From IMG/VR virus record IMGVR_UViG_3300034082_001244, positions 1-33,005 of that record: a stretch of DNA of 33,005 nucleotides. The stretch is one strand, 5' to 3'. The translations under genes were made by a program, and so were the position numbers. Below the pieces are notes generated by a model. The model saw nothing but the letters and a program-made list of their open reading frames with translations, searched no databases and was not told the DNA's origin. Positions 14,120 through 21,423 of the stretch are shown piece after piece. Position 1 is the first letter of the stretch. Every line of letters starts with the position of its first letter. Origin of the DNA: a virus.

Positions 14120-14553
14120 TGAAACAGTTTGTTAAACGTATTTTTGGTATTACTAAACTTGAAGAAGAAAAAGCAGAGCTTCAAGTAGCACGAGATAAAG
14201 CGGTTGCTGAAACAGTTCTGGCACAACAAGCAGAAGAACAAGCCAAATTAACTCCAAAAGAACGTGCCACGGCCAAAGGTGAGCCGTGGGTAGCTGTTTT
14301 GGATACCCATGTTAATAAAGACAATATTAGAAATGGATTCTTTGAGCTTGACTGGAACGAGATATTTGTGTTAGAATTGAAACGTGCAGGATACGGATAC
14401 GACGGTGATCCTGATGAAGAAATTGTGGATCGTTGGTTTAGAGATTTGGCACGAAACATGTTAGGTGAAGCCGGAGTAGCCGATCCTGGACGTGTGGGTG
14501 CTGGATATATTAATGTAACAAAACTTGCCGGTGGCAAAGCAGAGGTAGAATGA
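14119..14553 (+). CDS. conserved phage protein with N-terminal coiled coil
   Basis: This 144-residue protein starts at ATG 14119, inside the queE stop (TAATG). Residues 1-55 form a charged helix rich in Glu, Lys, Ala and Gln, probably a coiled coil. A compact domain follows: GEPWVAVLDTHVNKDNIRNG, FELDWNEIFVLELKRAGY, and DEEIVDRWFRDLARNML. This domain is familiar from T4-like marine phages but has no known function. It is coupled by ATGA to the exonuclease gene. Confidence 0.7.
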   Translation: MKQFVKRIFGITKLEEEKAELQVARDKAVAETVLAQQAEEQAKLTPKERATAKGEPWVAVLDTHVNKDNIRNGFFELDWNEIFVLELKRAGYGYDGDPDEEIVDRWFRDLARNMLGEAGVADPGRVGAGYINVTKLAGGKAEVE

Positions 14554-15536
14554 CACATATTATAGTTGATACTGCTAACACGTTCTTTCGTGCTAGACAT
14601 GTGGTGCAAGGCAGTGCTGATATTAAACTTGGCATGGCTTTTCATATTACTTTCAACTCTATTAAAAAAGCATGGCAAGACTTTGGCGGTAGCCATGTAG
14701 TGTTCTGTCTCGAAGGTCGAAGCTGGCGTAAGGATTTTTATACTCCGTATAAAGCCAATCGTAAAGAAGCTAGAGATGCGTTAACTGAAAAACAACAAGA
14801 AGAAGACAAGTTGTTTTGGGAAGCATTCGATGAGTTCAAAAAGTTTGTTACAGAAAAGACTAACTGTACTGTAATGCAACATCCTAATCTAGAAGCGGAT
14901 GATCTTATTGCCGGATGGGTACAAGCACACCCAAATGCAAAACACGTTATTATCAGCACTGATGGCGATTTTGCGCAACTTATTAGTAGCAATGTTAGCC
15001 AATATAATGGTGTAGGTGATTTACATATTACGCACGAAGGCACATTTGATGCTAAGGGTAAACCCGTTAAAGATAAAAAGACTGGTGAACCTAAGGCCGC
15101 ACAAGATCCAGAATGGATGCTGTTCGAAAAATGTATGCGAGGCGATACTAGCGATAATGTCTTCTCAGCTTATCCTGGTGTACGTACTAAAGGTTCTAAA
15201 AACAAAGTAGGCCTTACTGAAGCGTTTGAAGATCGTAAAAGCAAAGGATATTCGTGGAACAATCTCATGTTGCAACGTTGGACCGACCACAATGGACAAG
15301 AACATCGTGTGCTAGAAGACTATCAACGCAATATACAACTATGCGATCTTACAGCACAACCTGCAGAAATTAAAGAAAAGATTGTAGAAACTGTAAAAAC
15401 AAATGCTGTTCCTAAAAATGTAGATCAAGTAGGAATTCGTATGTTAAAGTTTTGTAATATTTGGGATATGAAAAAGATTGCAGACAATATACAAACATAT
15501 GCAGAGCCGTTCCAAGCAAAATATAAGGAAGAATAA
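14550..15536 (+). CDS. rnh: T4 RNase H-like 5'-3' exonuclease (FEN family)
   Basis: This 328-residue protein has the acidic metal ligands of phage 5' nucleases in order: Asp7 (HIIVDTANTF), Glu55 (VFCLEG), Glu115/Asp117/Asp118 (NLEADDLIAGW), Asp138 and Asp140 (ISTDGDFAQL), and Asp199/Asp202 (RGDTSDN). The arch-region helix has basic YKANRKEAR residues. In T4 this enzyme removes RNA primers and short DNA from lagging-strand fragments, so it would work at the replication fork with the clamp encoded at 206-937. Length and motif order match T4 RNase H (305 residues). It is coupled to both neighbours by overlaps. Confidence 0.85.
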   Translation: MTHIIVDTANTFFRARHVVQGSADIKLGMAFHITFNSIKKAWQDFGGSHVVFCLEGRSWRKDFYTPYKANRKEARDALTEKQQEEDKLFWEAFDEFKKFVTEKTNCTVMQHPNLEADDLIAGWVQAHPNAKHVIISTDGDFAQLISSNVSQYNGVGDLHITHEGTFDAKGKPVKDKKTGEPKAAQDPEWMLFEKCMRGDTSDNVFSAYPGVRTKGSKNKVGLTEAFEDRKSKGYSWNNLMLQRWTDHNGQEHRVLEDYQRNIQLCDLTAQPAEIKEKIVETVKTNAVPKNVDQVGIRMLKFCNIWDMKKIADNIQTYAEPFQAKYKEE

Positions 15537-16039
15537 TGTCTAGAGTATATCTAATCAAACCACTTGAAAAGAAAAGCATTGTATGGCACGTGGAGATGTA
15601 TCGTAAAAATGCAGATGATAGTATTAGTTGGTTTAACCTCGACGAAACTTATCGGTGGGGTCAAGGATTTATTGACTCAGAGTTAGACTGCAATCTACCC
15701 TGGGAAGGTGATCCAGTAGCCTATGCTACTAACACTGACGGTTGGGGCAGTGAATTTGATGACAGCATTAACATTGAATTAGAATTCAGTAATGATATTG
15801 ATGAAGAAGAACAAGAAGCTATTCGTGAAGCATACTATGAAGGTGGAGCCGGTTGGTTGTTTGACGGCGAGCATGACTGGCAAGAAGAAGATACTGCGGT
15901 ATATATCATTGCACCATATCAAGTGGATTTATGTGAAGATGACGGAACGGTAATTGAAGAAAATGTTAAACTAAAACAACGACCCGATTCAAACACTAGT
16001 TGGCCGTTTAGTAAAGAATTTCCTAAGGAAGAAAAATAA
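15536..16039 (+). CDS. acidic conserved phage hypothetical protein
   Basis: This 167-residue protein is strongly acidic and rich in Trp (EGDPVAYATNTDGWGSEFDD, then GWLFDGEHDWQEEDTAVY). It has no membrane segment or recognised catalytic motif. The acidic, aromatic composition would suit a protein that mimics DNA or binds a basic partner, but that is only a composition argument. It overlaps the RNase H stop and the next start by one base each (TAATG). Confidence 0.66.
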   Translation: MSRVYLIKPLEKKSIVWHVEMYRKNADDSISWFNLDETYRWGQGFIDSELDCNLPWEGDPVAYATNTDGWGSEFDDSINIELEFSNDIDEEEQEAIREAYYEGGAGWLFDGEHDWQEEDTAVYIIAPYQVDLCEDDGTVIEENVKLKQRPDSNTSWPFSKEFPKEEK

Positions 16040-16530
16040 TGACAGAGATTTATGCAAAACCGATTGTAGATGGAAAATTTTGGATCGTCGAACAAGACGG
16101 TTCTAAAATTGCCACACTACATAAAAAAGAAAATAATAAATTTATTTTGAGTAGCACCAATGGTGAAGTAATGTTTAACAAAAAGCAAGATTTAACCAAA
16201 CAGTTTGGTGATGGATTCTTTTTAACTAGTAGTAAGATCAAAGTAAAAGTTACTGCTACAGAAGAAGAAAATTTCGAATGTCATGGCTATCCAACATTAT
16301 GCGAACCGTTTAATAGTATGTATGATGTTCGTCGTAAACTAGCATTGTTTACAAAATCTAATGCCAGTAAAAGTTTGTATTGTGCAGGCTATTACATTAT
16401 TAAATTTAATAAAGGTTGGGTTAAGAGCTTTTGTCCAAAAGCTATTACTATCGAACGATATCCGTTTAAAGGTCCGTTTAAAGATAAACTAGAAATGAAG
16501 GCAGTGTTATCAAATGCAAAATCCTATTAA
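16039..16530 (+). CDS. conserved phage hypothetical protein
   Basis: This 163-residue protein has a beta-rich first half (GKFWIVEQDGSKIATLHKKE) and a basic second half (CHGYPTLCEPFNSMYDVRRK, then YYIIKFNKGWVKSFCPKAIT). The second half resembles a family common in T4-like cyanophages. It contains three spaced cysteines but no clear metal site. It overlaps the next gene by 17 bases. Function unknown. Confidence 0.66.
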   Translation: MTEIYAKPIVDGKFWIVEQDGSKIATLHKKENNKFILSSTNGEVMFNKKQDLTKQFGDGFFLTSSKIKVKVTATEEENFECHGYPTLCEPFNSMYDVRRKLALFTKSNASKSLYCAGYYIIKFNKGWVKSFCPKAITIERYPFKGPFKDKLEMKAVLSNAKSY

Positions 16531-16762
16531 CCTAACTCCCATAACGCAATTTGTTCAGTTACTTCGAGTAGCCGAACTCAATCAGCAAAAAGAAGTTAAA
16601 TTAACTATACAGCAGGCGCGACTCCTTAATCTTGCATTAACTGAAACATTGGATAAATTGAATAGAGATTGGGAAACGCTATATAGTGCTCTTAAAAATA
16701 CGCAAGAGACTGAAGTAATAACAGTTACCATGGACGGCGGCGGCTTCGTAGAGCCTAAATAA
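16514..16762 (+). CDS. small helical phage protein
   Basis: This 82-residue protein is predicted to be mainly helical, with heptad-like leucines in VQLLRVAELNQQKEVKLTIQ and in ARLLNLALTETLDKLNRDWE. The C-terminal strand ends in DGGGFVEPK. No family with a known function is recognised. Its start lies inside the previous gene, which suggests coupled translation. The following gap (16763-16800) holds a promoter-like motif and a hairpin. Confidence 0.62.
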   Translation: MQNPINLTPITQFVQLLRVAELNQQKEVKLTIQQARLLNLALTETLDKLNRDWETLYSALKNTQETEVITVTMDGGGFVEPK

Positions 16763-16764
16763 AA

Positions 16765-16772
16765 GATAAATA
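16765..16772 (+). promoter_or_regulatory. candidate late promoter motif (GATAAATA)
   Basis: GATAAATA fits NATAAATA, the late-promoter pattern of T4-like cyanophages related to T4's TATAAATA. It lies in a 38-base gap, 28 bases before ATG 16801. An inverted repeat (ATATGCGT at 16772-16779, ACGCATAT at 16792-16799) follows at once and would flank the GAGAG ribosome-site candidate at 16787-16791. Short AT-rich motifs recur by chance, so support is modest. Confidence 0.4.
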
Positions 16773-16800
16773 TATGCGTACTTATCGAGAGACGCATATT

Positions 16801-17085
16801 ATGAGCAGACCCAAACCTAAAGTATTGTTAGAATACACTAACAAAAAAACTTACAAATCTGAACAGATTTTAGAATCTGAAGCCATTTGGGCTGTGTTCT
16901 ATAAGAACGAGCCTTTTAATCTAAAATCGTTTAACAGCCTTACCAGCTATCCCGGACCTAAATACAAAAAGACCAGTTTTAGTAATCCCGGCCATGCATT
17001 AAATCTAGCCAAAAAATTAAACTTAACATTTGGTACTATAGATTTCCAAGTTGTTAAACTGACTCAAGGCACTACGGTAAAATGA
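16801..17085 (+). CDS. conserved T4-like phage hypothetical protein
   Basis: This 94-residue basic protein starts at ATG 16801 (MSRPKPKVLLEYTNK). An upstream in-frame ATG at 16774 would add nine unlikely residues. The body, NEPFNLKSFNSL and GPKYKKTSFSNPGHALNLAK, matches a pattern highly conserved among T4-like cyanophages, as I recall it, but its role is not known. A weak GAGAG site lies nine bases before the ATG. It is coupled to the next gene by ATGA. Confidence 0.7.
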   Translation: MSRPKPKVLLEYTNKKTYKSEQILESEAIWAVFYKNEPFNLKSFNSLTSYPGPKYKKTSFSNPGHALNLAKKLNLTFGTIDFQVVKLTQGTTVK

Positions 17086-17471
17086 TTGACAGAAATTCGC
17101 TAACCAAAATATTTTTACAGCAATGGGGTAAAAGTATAGATGATGCGAATGTTGAACTTTACAATAGAAAATGGTGGCAATCAAATCGAGTTAACAAGCC
17201 CAATGCATTTAGACTAAGTGACGAAGGTTATGAGTTTCTAACAACGATCTTAGAAATTCAAATGTACGAAATTCCTTTCACTGAGCCTATAGAGCTTAGT
17301 CCACAAACAATCATATTTTTAGAAAAATATATTGATTGCCCTTACTACTTAACAAACCAAAGTATTACAGTATTTTCCGAACGTAAGAGTTTTGAGCTGT
17401 ATTTGTTTTCGGACGATATTCGTAAATTTGGTTTGGTTAAGGCTATGACTGAACGTCAAAAAGAATCTTAA
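17082..17471 (+). CDS. conserved T4-like phage hypothetical protein
   Basis: This 129-residue protein contains FRLSDEGYEFL, a helix-strand segment, and near the C-terminus IDCPYYLTNQSITVFSERKS and FELYLFSDDIRKFG. The second half corresponds to a recurring unknown of T4-like marine phages. No catalytic motif is seen. It is the last gene before a 119-base gap that carries the next promoter, so it probably ends this transcription unit, though I see no clear terminator after it. Confidence 0.7.
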   Translation: MIDRNSLTKIFLQQWGKSIDDANVELYNRKWWQSNRVNKPNAFRLSDEGYEFLTTILEIQMYEIPFTEPIELSPQTIIFLEKYIDCPYYLTNQSITVFSERKSFELYLFSDDIRKFGLVKAMTERQKES

Positions 17472-17509
17472 ATTTTGGTTAGATTCAAGAATACTGCTTG
17501 AAAAATTGC

Positions 17510-17538
17510 TTGACTTAGTTGCGTTTAGGCCATATAAT
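17510..17538 (+). promoter_or_regulatory. sigma70-like promoter upstream of the MoxR ATPase gene
   Basis: TTGACT (17510-17515) and TATAAT (17533-17538) are separated by 17 bases within the 119-base gap 17472-17590. The leader to ATG 17591 is about 45 bases and includes ATAGGAAA as ribosome site (17577-17584). Nothing else in the gap looks like a gene. Confidence 0.85.
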
Positions 17539-17590
17539 ATACACATAGCTTAATTTTTTAACCCCGCTAACTTAAGATAGGAAATGTAAA

Positions 17591-18685
17591 ATGGCAGAAA
17601 TCATTAGCCGCACCGTAGGCCCTAAAGGTGCTAAAAAGTCTTTGCGCAAAGCGTTCAAGAATCAGCGTCCAATTTTCCTGTGGGGTCCTCCCGGAATTGG
17701 CAAATCGGATATTATTAAACAACTTGGTACTGAGCTAGAAGCTCATGTTATCGATGTTCGTTTGTCACTGTGGGAACCTACTGACATTAAAGGCATTCCG
17801 TATTTTGACTCAAACACTAGCAAAATGGTTTGGGCTCCTCCTAGCGAATTGCCCGACGAAGAAATGGCAAAACAACATAAGACCATTATTTTGTTCATGG
17901 ATGAAATGAACAGTGCCGCACCTAGTGTACAGGCCGCGGCTTATCAATTGATTTTGAATCGCCGTGTTGGTACTTACAAACTGCCAGACAATGTTGTTAT
18001 GGTAGCGGCAGGTAACCGCGAAACTGACAAAGGTGTTACATTCCGTATGCCTGCTCCGTTGGCTAACCGTTTTGTTCACTTGGAGATGACAGTTGAATGG
18101 GACGACTACTTTGAGTGGGCCGCTGAGAACAAGGTTCACAAGGACGTGGTTGGCTTCTTGTCTTTCTCAAAGAAAGATCTGTACGACTTTGATCCAAAGT
18201 CTAGCTCACGTGCATTTGCTACTCCACGTAGCTGGTCGTTCGTTAGCGAATTGTTGCACGACGATGACTGCGATTCAGATACTTTGACAGACTTGGTATC
18301 AGGTTCAGTTGGGGAAGGCCTTGCTCTTAAGTTTATGGCACATCGTAAACACGCAAGCAAAATGCCTAACCCAAGCGATATCTTGGCAGGTAAAGTTAAA
18401 AAGATGGACTCTAAAGAAATTAGTGCCATGTACTCTTTGACTGTATCCTTGTGCTACGAATTGAAAGAGTCTTGTGATAAGAAAGCCAAAAACTGGAATG
18501 AGCAAACTAACAATTTCTTCGAATTTATGATGAATAACTTTGAAACAGAATTGGTTATCATGGGAACTAAATTGGCACTGAGTACTTACAAACTGCCACT
18601 GGATCCAGACGAAATTGCTTGTTTTGATGAGTTCCATAAGAAATTTGGTAAGTACATTGCACAGGCCACTGACAAGAGCAAGTAA
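17591..18685 (+). CDS. MoxR-family AAA+ ATPase
   Basis: This 364-residue AAA+ ATPase has Walker A GPPGIGKS (33-40), Walker B ILFMDEMN (100-107), sensor-1 AAGNRE (139-144) and the MoxR-type RMPAPLANRF with its arginine finger (about 152-161). MoxR ATPases work as chaperones that insert metals or remodel partner complexes, usually with a von Willebrand factor A protein. That partner is encoded next, after a 73-base gap with its own promoter. Codon use is richer in TTG and GTT than in the preceding genes, consistent with strong expression. The role in the phage is unknown; virion assembly or host-complex remodelling are guesses. Confidence 0.85.
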   Translation: MAEIISRTVGPKGAKKSLRKAFKNQRPIFLWGPPGIGKSDIIKQLGTELEAHVIDVRLSLWEPTDIKGIPYFDSNTSKMVWAPPSELPDEEMAKQHKTIILFMDEMNSAAPSVQAAAYQLILNRRVGTYKLPDNVVMVAAGNRETDKGVTFRMPAPLANRFVHLEMTVEWDDYFEWAAENKVHKDVVGFLSFSKKDLYDFDPKSSSRAFATPRSWSFVSELLHDDDCDSDTLTDLVSGSVGEGLALKFMAHRKHASKMPNPSDILAGKVKKMDSKEISAMYSLTVSLCYELKESCDKKAKNWNEQTNNFFEFMMNNFETELVIMGTKLALSTYKLPLDPDEIACFDEFHKKFGKYIAQATDKSK

Positions 18686-18699
18686 TTAACATGTATCTA

Positions 18700-18728
18700 T
18701 TGACACCGCCTTCGGGCGGTGTTATAAT
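18700..18728 (+). promoter_or_regulatory. consensus promoter with a UUCG hairpin as its spacer (PeSL-like element)
   Basis: TTGACA (18700-18705) and TATAAT (18723-18728) are both perfect, with 17 bases between. An 8-bp perfect stem (18703-18710 with 18715-18722, arms ACACCGCC/GGCGGTGT) closed by a TTCG loop fills the spacer and overlaps the -35 box. Read as RNA from upstream, the hairpin would act as a terminator-like structure, although a weak U-run follows it. As DNA it is a strong promoter for ATG 18759, which has GGAG at 18751-18754. Promoter plus stem-loop cassettes (PeSLs) are described in T4-type phages. Confidence 0.85.
18703..18722 (+). terminator. UUCG-loop hairpin, probable terminator or attenuator after the MoxR gene
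   Basis: The perfect 8-bp GC-rich stem with an exceptionally stable C(UUCG)G loop begins 18 bases after the MoxR gene stop. It is followed by TATAATATATA rather than a pure T-run, so termination may be partial. It would separate MoxR transcription from VWA transcription while the overlapping promoter restarts it. Confidence 0.6.
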
Positions 18729-18758
18729 ATATACATACAGCAAACATTAGGAGCATAG

Positions 18759-19940
18759 ATGTCACATACAGATCCAATTATAGACAAAATTATTGTAGCC
18801 CGTGTGGGCCTACTATTGCGCCATCCATTCTTTGGTAACATGGCTACACGCTTAAAAATTGAAGAAGCAAGCGATTGGCTTCCCACTGCCGCAACAGACG
18901 GACGCACTATTTTCTTCAATAGAGAATTTTTTACACCCCTAACTACTAAACAAATTGAATTCGTTATTGCCCACGAAATTCTTCATAATGTGTTTGATCA
19001 CATGACTCGTGTGGAAGGTCGCAATAAACGCATTTGGAACATTGCCGCAGACTATTGTGTCAACGGACAATTGGTACGAGATCGCATTGGCGAACAACCG
19101 CCAGCAATTAAAATCTTCCACGATGCCAAATACTACGGCAAAGGTGCGGAAGAAGTGTATGACGAAATTTACAACAAGCATGACGAAGAAGAATTGGACG
19201 CACTTGGTCAATTGCTGGACGAACACGTTGACTGGGGAGATTCAGGTAAATCCGGACAGCCGCAATATAGCAAAGACGAACTAAAGAAGATTCGTGATGA
19301 GATACGTGAGGCTACATTACAAGCCGCTCAGGCAGCGGGTGCGGGAAATACGCCTGCAAGTATCCAAAGAATGATTAAAGAGCTCACTGAGCCTAAGATG
19401 AACTGGCGTGAGATTATTCGTCAACAGATTCAAAGTACTATACGTGATGACTTTAGTTTTATGCGACCTAACCGCAAAGGCTGGCATATGGGTGCTATTC
19501 TTCCAGGAACTAACTTCAAAGAAACTATTGATATCTGTGTAGCCATTGACATGTCAGGCTCAATTGGAGACGACCAAGCAAAAGATTTCTTAACAGAAAT
19601 CAAAGGCATTATGCAAGAGTATCAAGACTTTAATATTAAAGTTTGGTGCTTTGATACTAAGGTATACAACGAAGCAGACTACGACGGCTACTCGATGGAC
19701 GAGTTTGATGACTACGAAGTTATGGGTGGCGGTGGCACTGAGTTTGATGTCAACTGGGAATACATGAAAGCTAACGATATCCATCCTAAAAAGTTTATCA
19801 TGTTCACAGACGGGTATCCATACGGTTCATGGGGCGATGAAAACTACTGCGATACAGTGTTCATTATTCACGGTAATACTACTATTGTTCCTCCGTTTGG
19901 CGAGTACGCTTACTACGAAGAAGTAACTGAAGCCGCATAA
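18759..19940 (+). CDS. VWA/metallopeptidase-like protein, MoxR partner (DUF2201 type)
   Basis: This 393-residue protein has two domains. The N-terminal domain carries a zinc-metallopeptidase motif, HEILHNVFDH (72-81, HExxHxxxxH), and a downstream NIAADYCVN helix, as in the putative metallopeptidase domain that precedes VWA in DUF2201 proteins. The C-terminal VWA-like domain begins near 255 with the MIDAS motif AIDMSGSIGD (262-271); GGGGTEF and MFTDGYPYG follow. An acidic, charged linker (140-190) joins them. Such proteins pair with MoxR ATPases. The gene has its own strong promoter and ribosome site. Catalytic activity of the protease domain is plausible, the target unknown. Confidence 0.85.
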   Translation: MSHTDPIIDKIIVARVGLLLRHPFFGNMATRLKIEEASDWLPTAATDGRTIFFNREFFTPLTTKQIEFVIAHEILHNVFDHMTRVEGRNKRIWNIAADYCVNGQLVRDRIGEQPPAIKIFHDAKYYGKGAEEVYDEIYNKHDEEELDALGQLLDEHVDWGDSGKSGQPQYSKDELKKIRDEIREATLQAAQAAGAGNTPASIQRMIKELTEPKMNWREIIRQQIQSTIRDDFSFMRPNRKGWHMGAILPGTNFKETIDICVAIDMSGSIGDDQAKDFLTEIKGIMQEYQDFNIKVWCFDTKVYNEADYDGYSMDEFDDYEVMGGGGTEFDVNWEYMKANDIHPKKFIMFTDGYPYGSWGDENYCDTVFIIHGNTTIVPPFGEYAYYEEVTEAA

Positions 19941-19941
19941 T

Positions 19942-20229
19942 ATGAGTTTAAAAAATGGCAAACCTAATCCTTTAAATTATTTCGAATTACGTAGGGTTAG
20001 GGTTGCCTGCCCTCATTTTAAATATACTACTATAGAACGATATAATCCAATCTTGCTCAAGAATATAGACAGTTGGATCTTTAATAATTTAAATAGTAGG
20101 TACTATATTGGACAAATTATTGGGCTTGACCAATCTAATACAATTGTGCATAATACACGAATAGGATTCGAAAGCGAAAAAGAATTAAGTTTCTTCAGGA
20201 TTGCCTGCCCGCTTTTAGAAACGAGATAA
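19942..20229 (+). CDS. small hypothetical protein with a repeated RxACP motif
   Basis: This 95-residue protein starts one base after the VWA stop. It contains RVRVACPHF near residue 18 and FFRIACPLL at the C-terminus, so the two ends carry a similar Arg-x-Ala-Cys-Pro hairpin that might pair or bind a metal. Between them are tyrosine-rich segments (SRYYIGQIIGLDQSN). No family is recognised. Its TAA is followed by a 30-base gap with a strong ribosome site for the next gene. Confidence 0.6.
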   Translation: MSLKNGKPNPLNYFELRRVRVACPHFKYTTIERYNPILLKNIDSWIFNNLNSRYYIGQIIGLDQSNTIVHNTRIGFESEKELSFFRIACPLLETR

Positions 20230-20259
20230 TTAACTATGTACTTAACCGAAGGAGATACT

Positions 20260-20487
20260 ATGACTGAATCCGTACAAGAAAATCAAGAGCAACCACAAAC
20301 TGGAGCTCCAGCAGAAAATCCAAACGATTTAACTATCAACGACTTAAATGCAATGAAAGTTATCATCGACATTGCCAGTTCACGGGGTGCATTTAAACCA
20401 AATGAAATGACAGCAGTTGGGCAAACTTACACAAAATTAACAGCTTTTTTAGATCAAGTGGCTAAACAAGCTGAAGGACAAAAATAA
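20260..20487 (+). CDS. conserved T4-like phage protein, small
   Basis: This 75-residue protein starts at ATG 20260, chosen over ATG 20236 because GAAGGAG (20248-20254) lies just before it. The first 25 residues are Gln/Glu/Pro-rich and disordered. The rest is a helical domain (INDLNAMKVIIDIASSRGAF, then KLTAFLDQVAKQAE). It matches a small conserved protein of T4-like cyanophages found beside the gene that follows here. Role unknown. Confidence 0.72.
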   Translation: MTESVQENQEQPQTGAPAENPNDLTINDLNAMKVIIDIASSRGAFKPNEMTAVGQTYTKLTAFLDQVAKQAEGQK

Positions 20488-20488
20488 T

Positions 20489-21103
20489 ATGGCTGAACTT
20501 AAACACGTTGGTAGAGTAAAATCTACTAATAAAAAATGCGTTGTTGCATATCGAACATTGCCTGGCGATGCATACAACTGCTTAATTGTACCGACTGAAA
20601 ATCTACCAGACAGTTATCACGATGCTATTATTAATCTAGTAGAAAGTACAACTGGTCAAGATGCTCACGAATTTGCAGATGCGTTGGCAAGGGGCAATTT
20701 TCCAGATGGTAGCATTATGTTATCAGCATTGCATACACAGGGTAAGTTAGTTAAGATTTCAACAGATCAAGTTGAAATGCAACCAACAACATCTGTATCG
20801 ATCCTTTTATCAGAACTTAATCAAGTTATTGCAGAGCAACGTGGCGTAGCAATTGATGATCTTTCTGTTAAATCTAATATGCCAGATGCTAAACAAGCTG
20901 AAACTCCTAATACTAAAAAAACCGAAAGCGATGTTACACGAACAACATCAACGTCAGTTAATGAAACCGAAGCAGTTAATGCTAATTTAACTCCGGAAGA
21001 GCAGGCTAAAGAATATCGTAGCAAAGCAGACCGCTTGGCTAAAGATGCCGCAAATTTCCGTAGACTTGCTGAAGATTTAGTGCCGACTAAAAAACAAAAA
21101 TGA
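20489..21103 (+). CDS. conserved T4-like phage protein
   Basis: This 204-residue protein has a well-packed N-terminal domain (GRVKSTNKKCVVAYRTLPGD, then ENLPDSYHDAIINLVES; residues 6-100). A disordered Thr/Ser/Glu-rich linker covers 125-165. A basic helical tail (EEQAKEYRSKADRLAKDAAN, then FRRLAEDLVP) follows. The order of elements is the same as in a widely conserved unknown of marine T4-like phages. The gene follows the 20260 gene by one base and overlaps the next by ATGA. A structural or nucleic-acid-packaging role would fit the tail but is unproven. Confidence 0.72.
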   Translation: MAELKHVGRVKSTNKKCVVAYRTLPGDAYNCLIVPTENLPDSYHDAIINLVESTTGQDAHEFADALARGNFPDGSIMLSALHTQGKLVKISTDQVEMQPTTSVSILLSELNQVIAEQRGVAIDDLSVKSNMPDAKQAETPNTKKTESDVTRTTSTSVNETEAVNANLTPEEQAKEYRSKADRLAKDAANFRRLAEDLVPTKKQK

Positions 21104-21420
21104 TGTCTAAGGGAAAAGTCTTTCCCAAAGAAATCATTGAACATTGGCCTGAAGTATTTGGAGAAGTAAAACTCAACGTGTTACCTCTTGGGTATTTGCA
21201 TTCAGTTTTGGTTAATTTTAAAGATGGTAAAACGTGGGAAATTAAAGTAACTACACTTACACGTAACGAAGGATGGTCTAGTTTTGAATTGAATCTTCGT
21301 GAGCTTGTAAAAACTTACGAAGATTCTATTGATAATATAGATTTTAAACTTGACACTGAACGTGTTAAAAAAGATATTGTAAAATCAACCCAAAAATTTT
21401 TAAAGAAAAAGAAGTTATAA
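21100..21420 (+). CDS. conserved T4-like phage protein
   Basis: This 106-residue protein contains WPEVFGEVKLNVLPLGYLHS, a strand pair, and KTWEIKV; the C-terminus is very basic and helical (KKDIVKSTQKFLKKKKL). The layout resembles a conserved unknown of T4-like cyanophages. Two candidate starts (21100, 21103) are adjacent. The first overlaps the previous stop as ATGA and is used here. A role in nucleic-acid or transcription contact is suggested only by the basic tail. Confidence 0.7.
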   Translation: MMSKGKVFPKEIIEHWPEVFGEVKLNVLPLGYLHSVLVNFKDGKTWEIKVTTLTRNEGWSSFELNLRELVKTYEDSIDNIDFKLDTERVKKDIVKSTQKFLKKKKL

Positions 21421-21423
21421 ATA

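Noticed and set aside
14181-14696. 171-codon open frame on the minus strand
   Set aside because: It covers two coupled plus-strand genes (14119-14553 and RNase H). No ribosome site or recognisable motif.
21416-21423. TATAAATA, an exact T4 late motif, directly before the thyX ATG
   Set aside because: A start about 6 bases downstream would fall inside the coding region, so it could not supply a leader for thyX. The bases are formed by a stop codon and spacer; likely chance.
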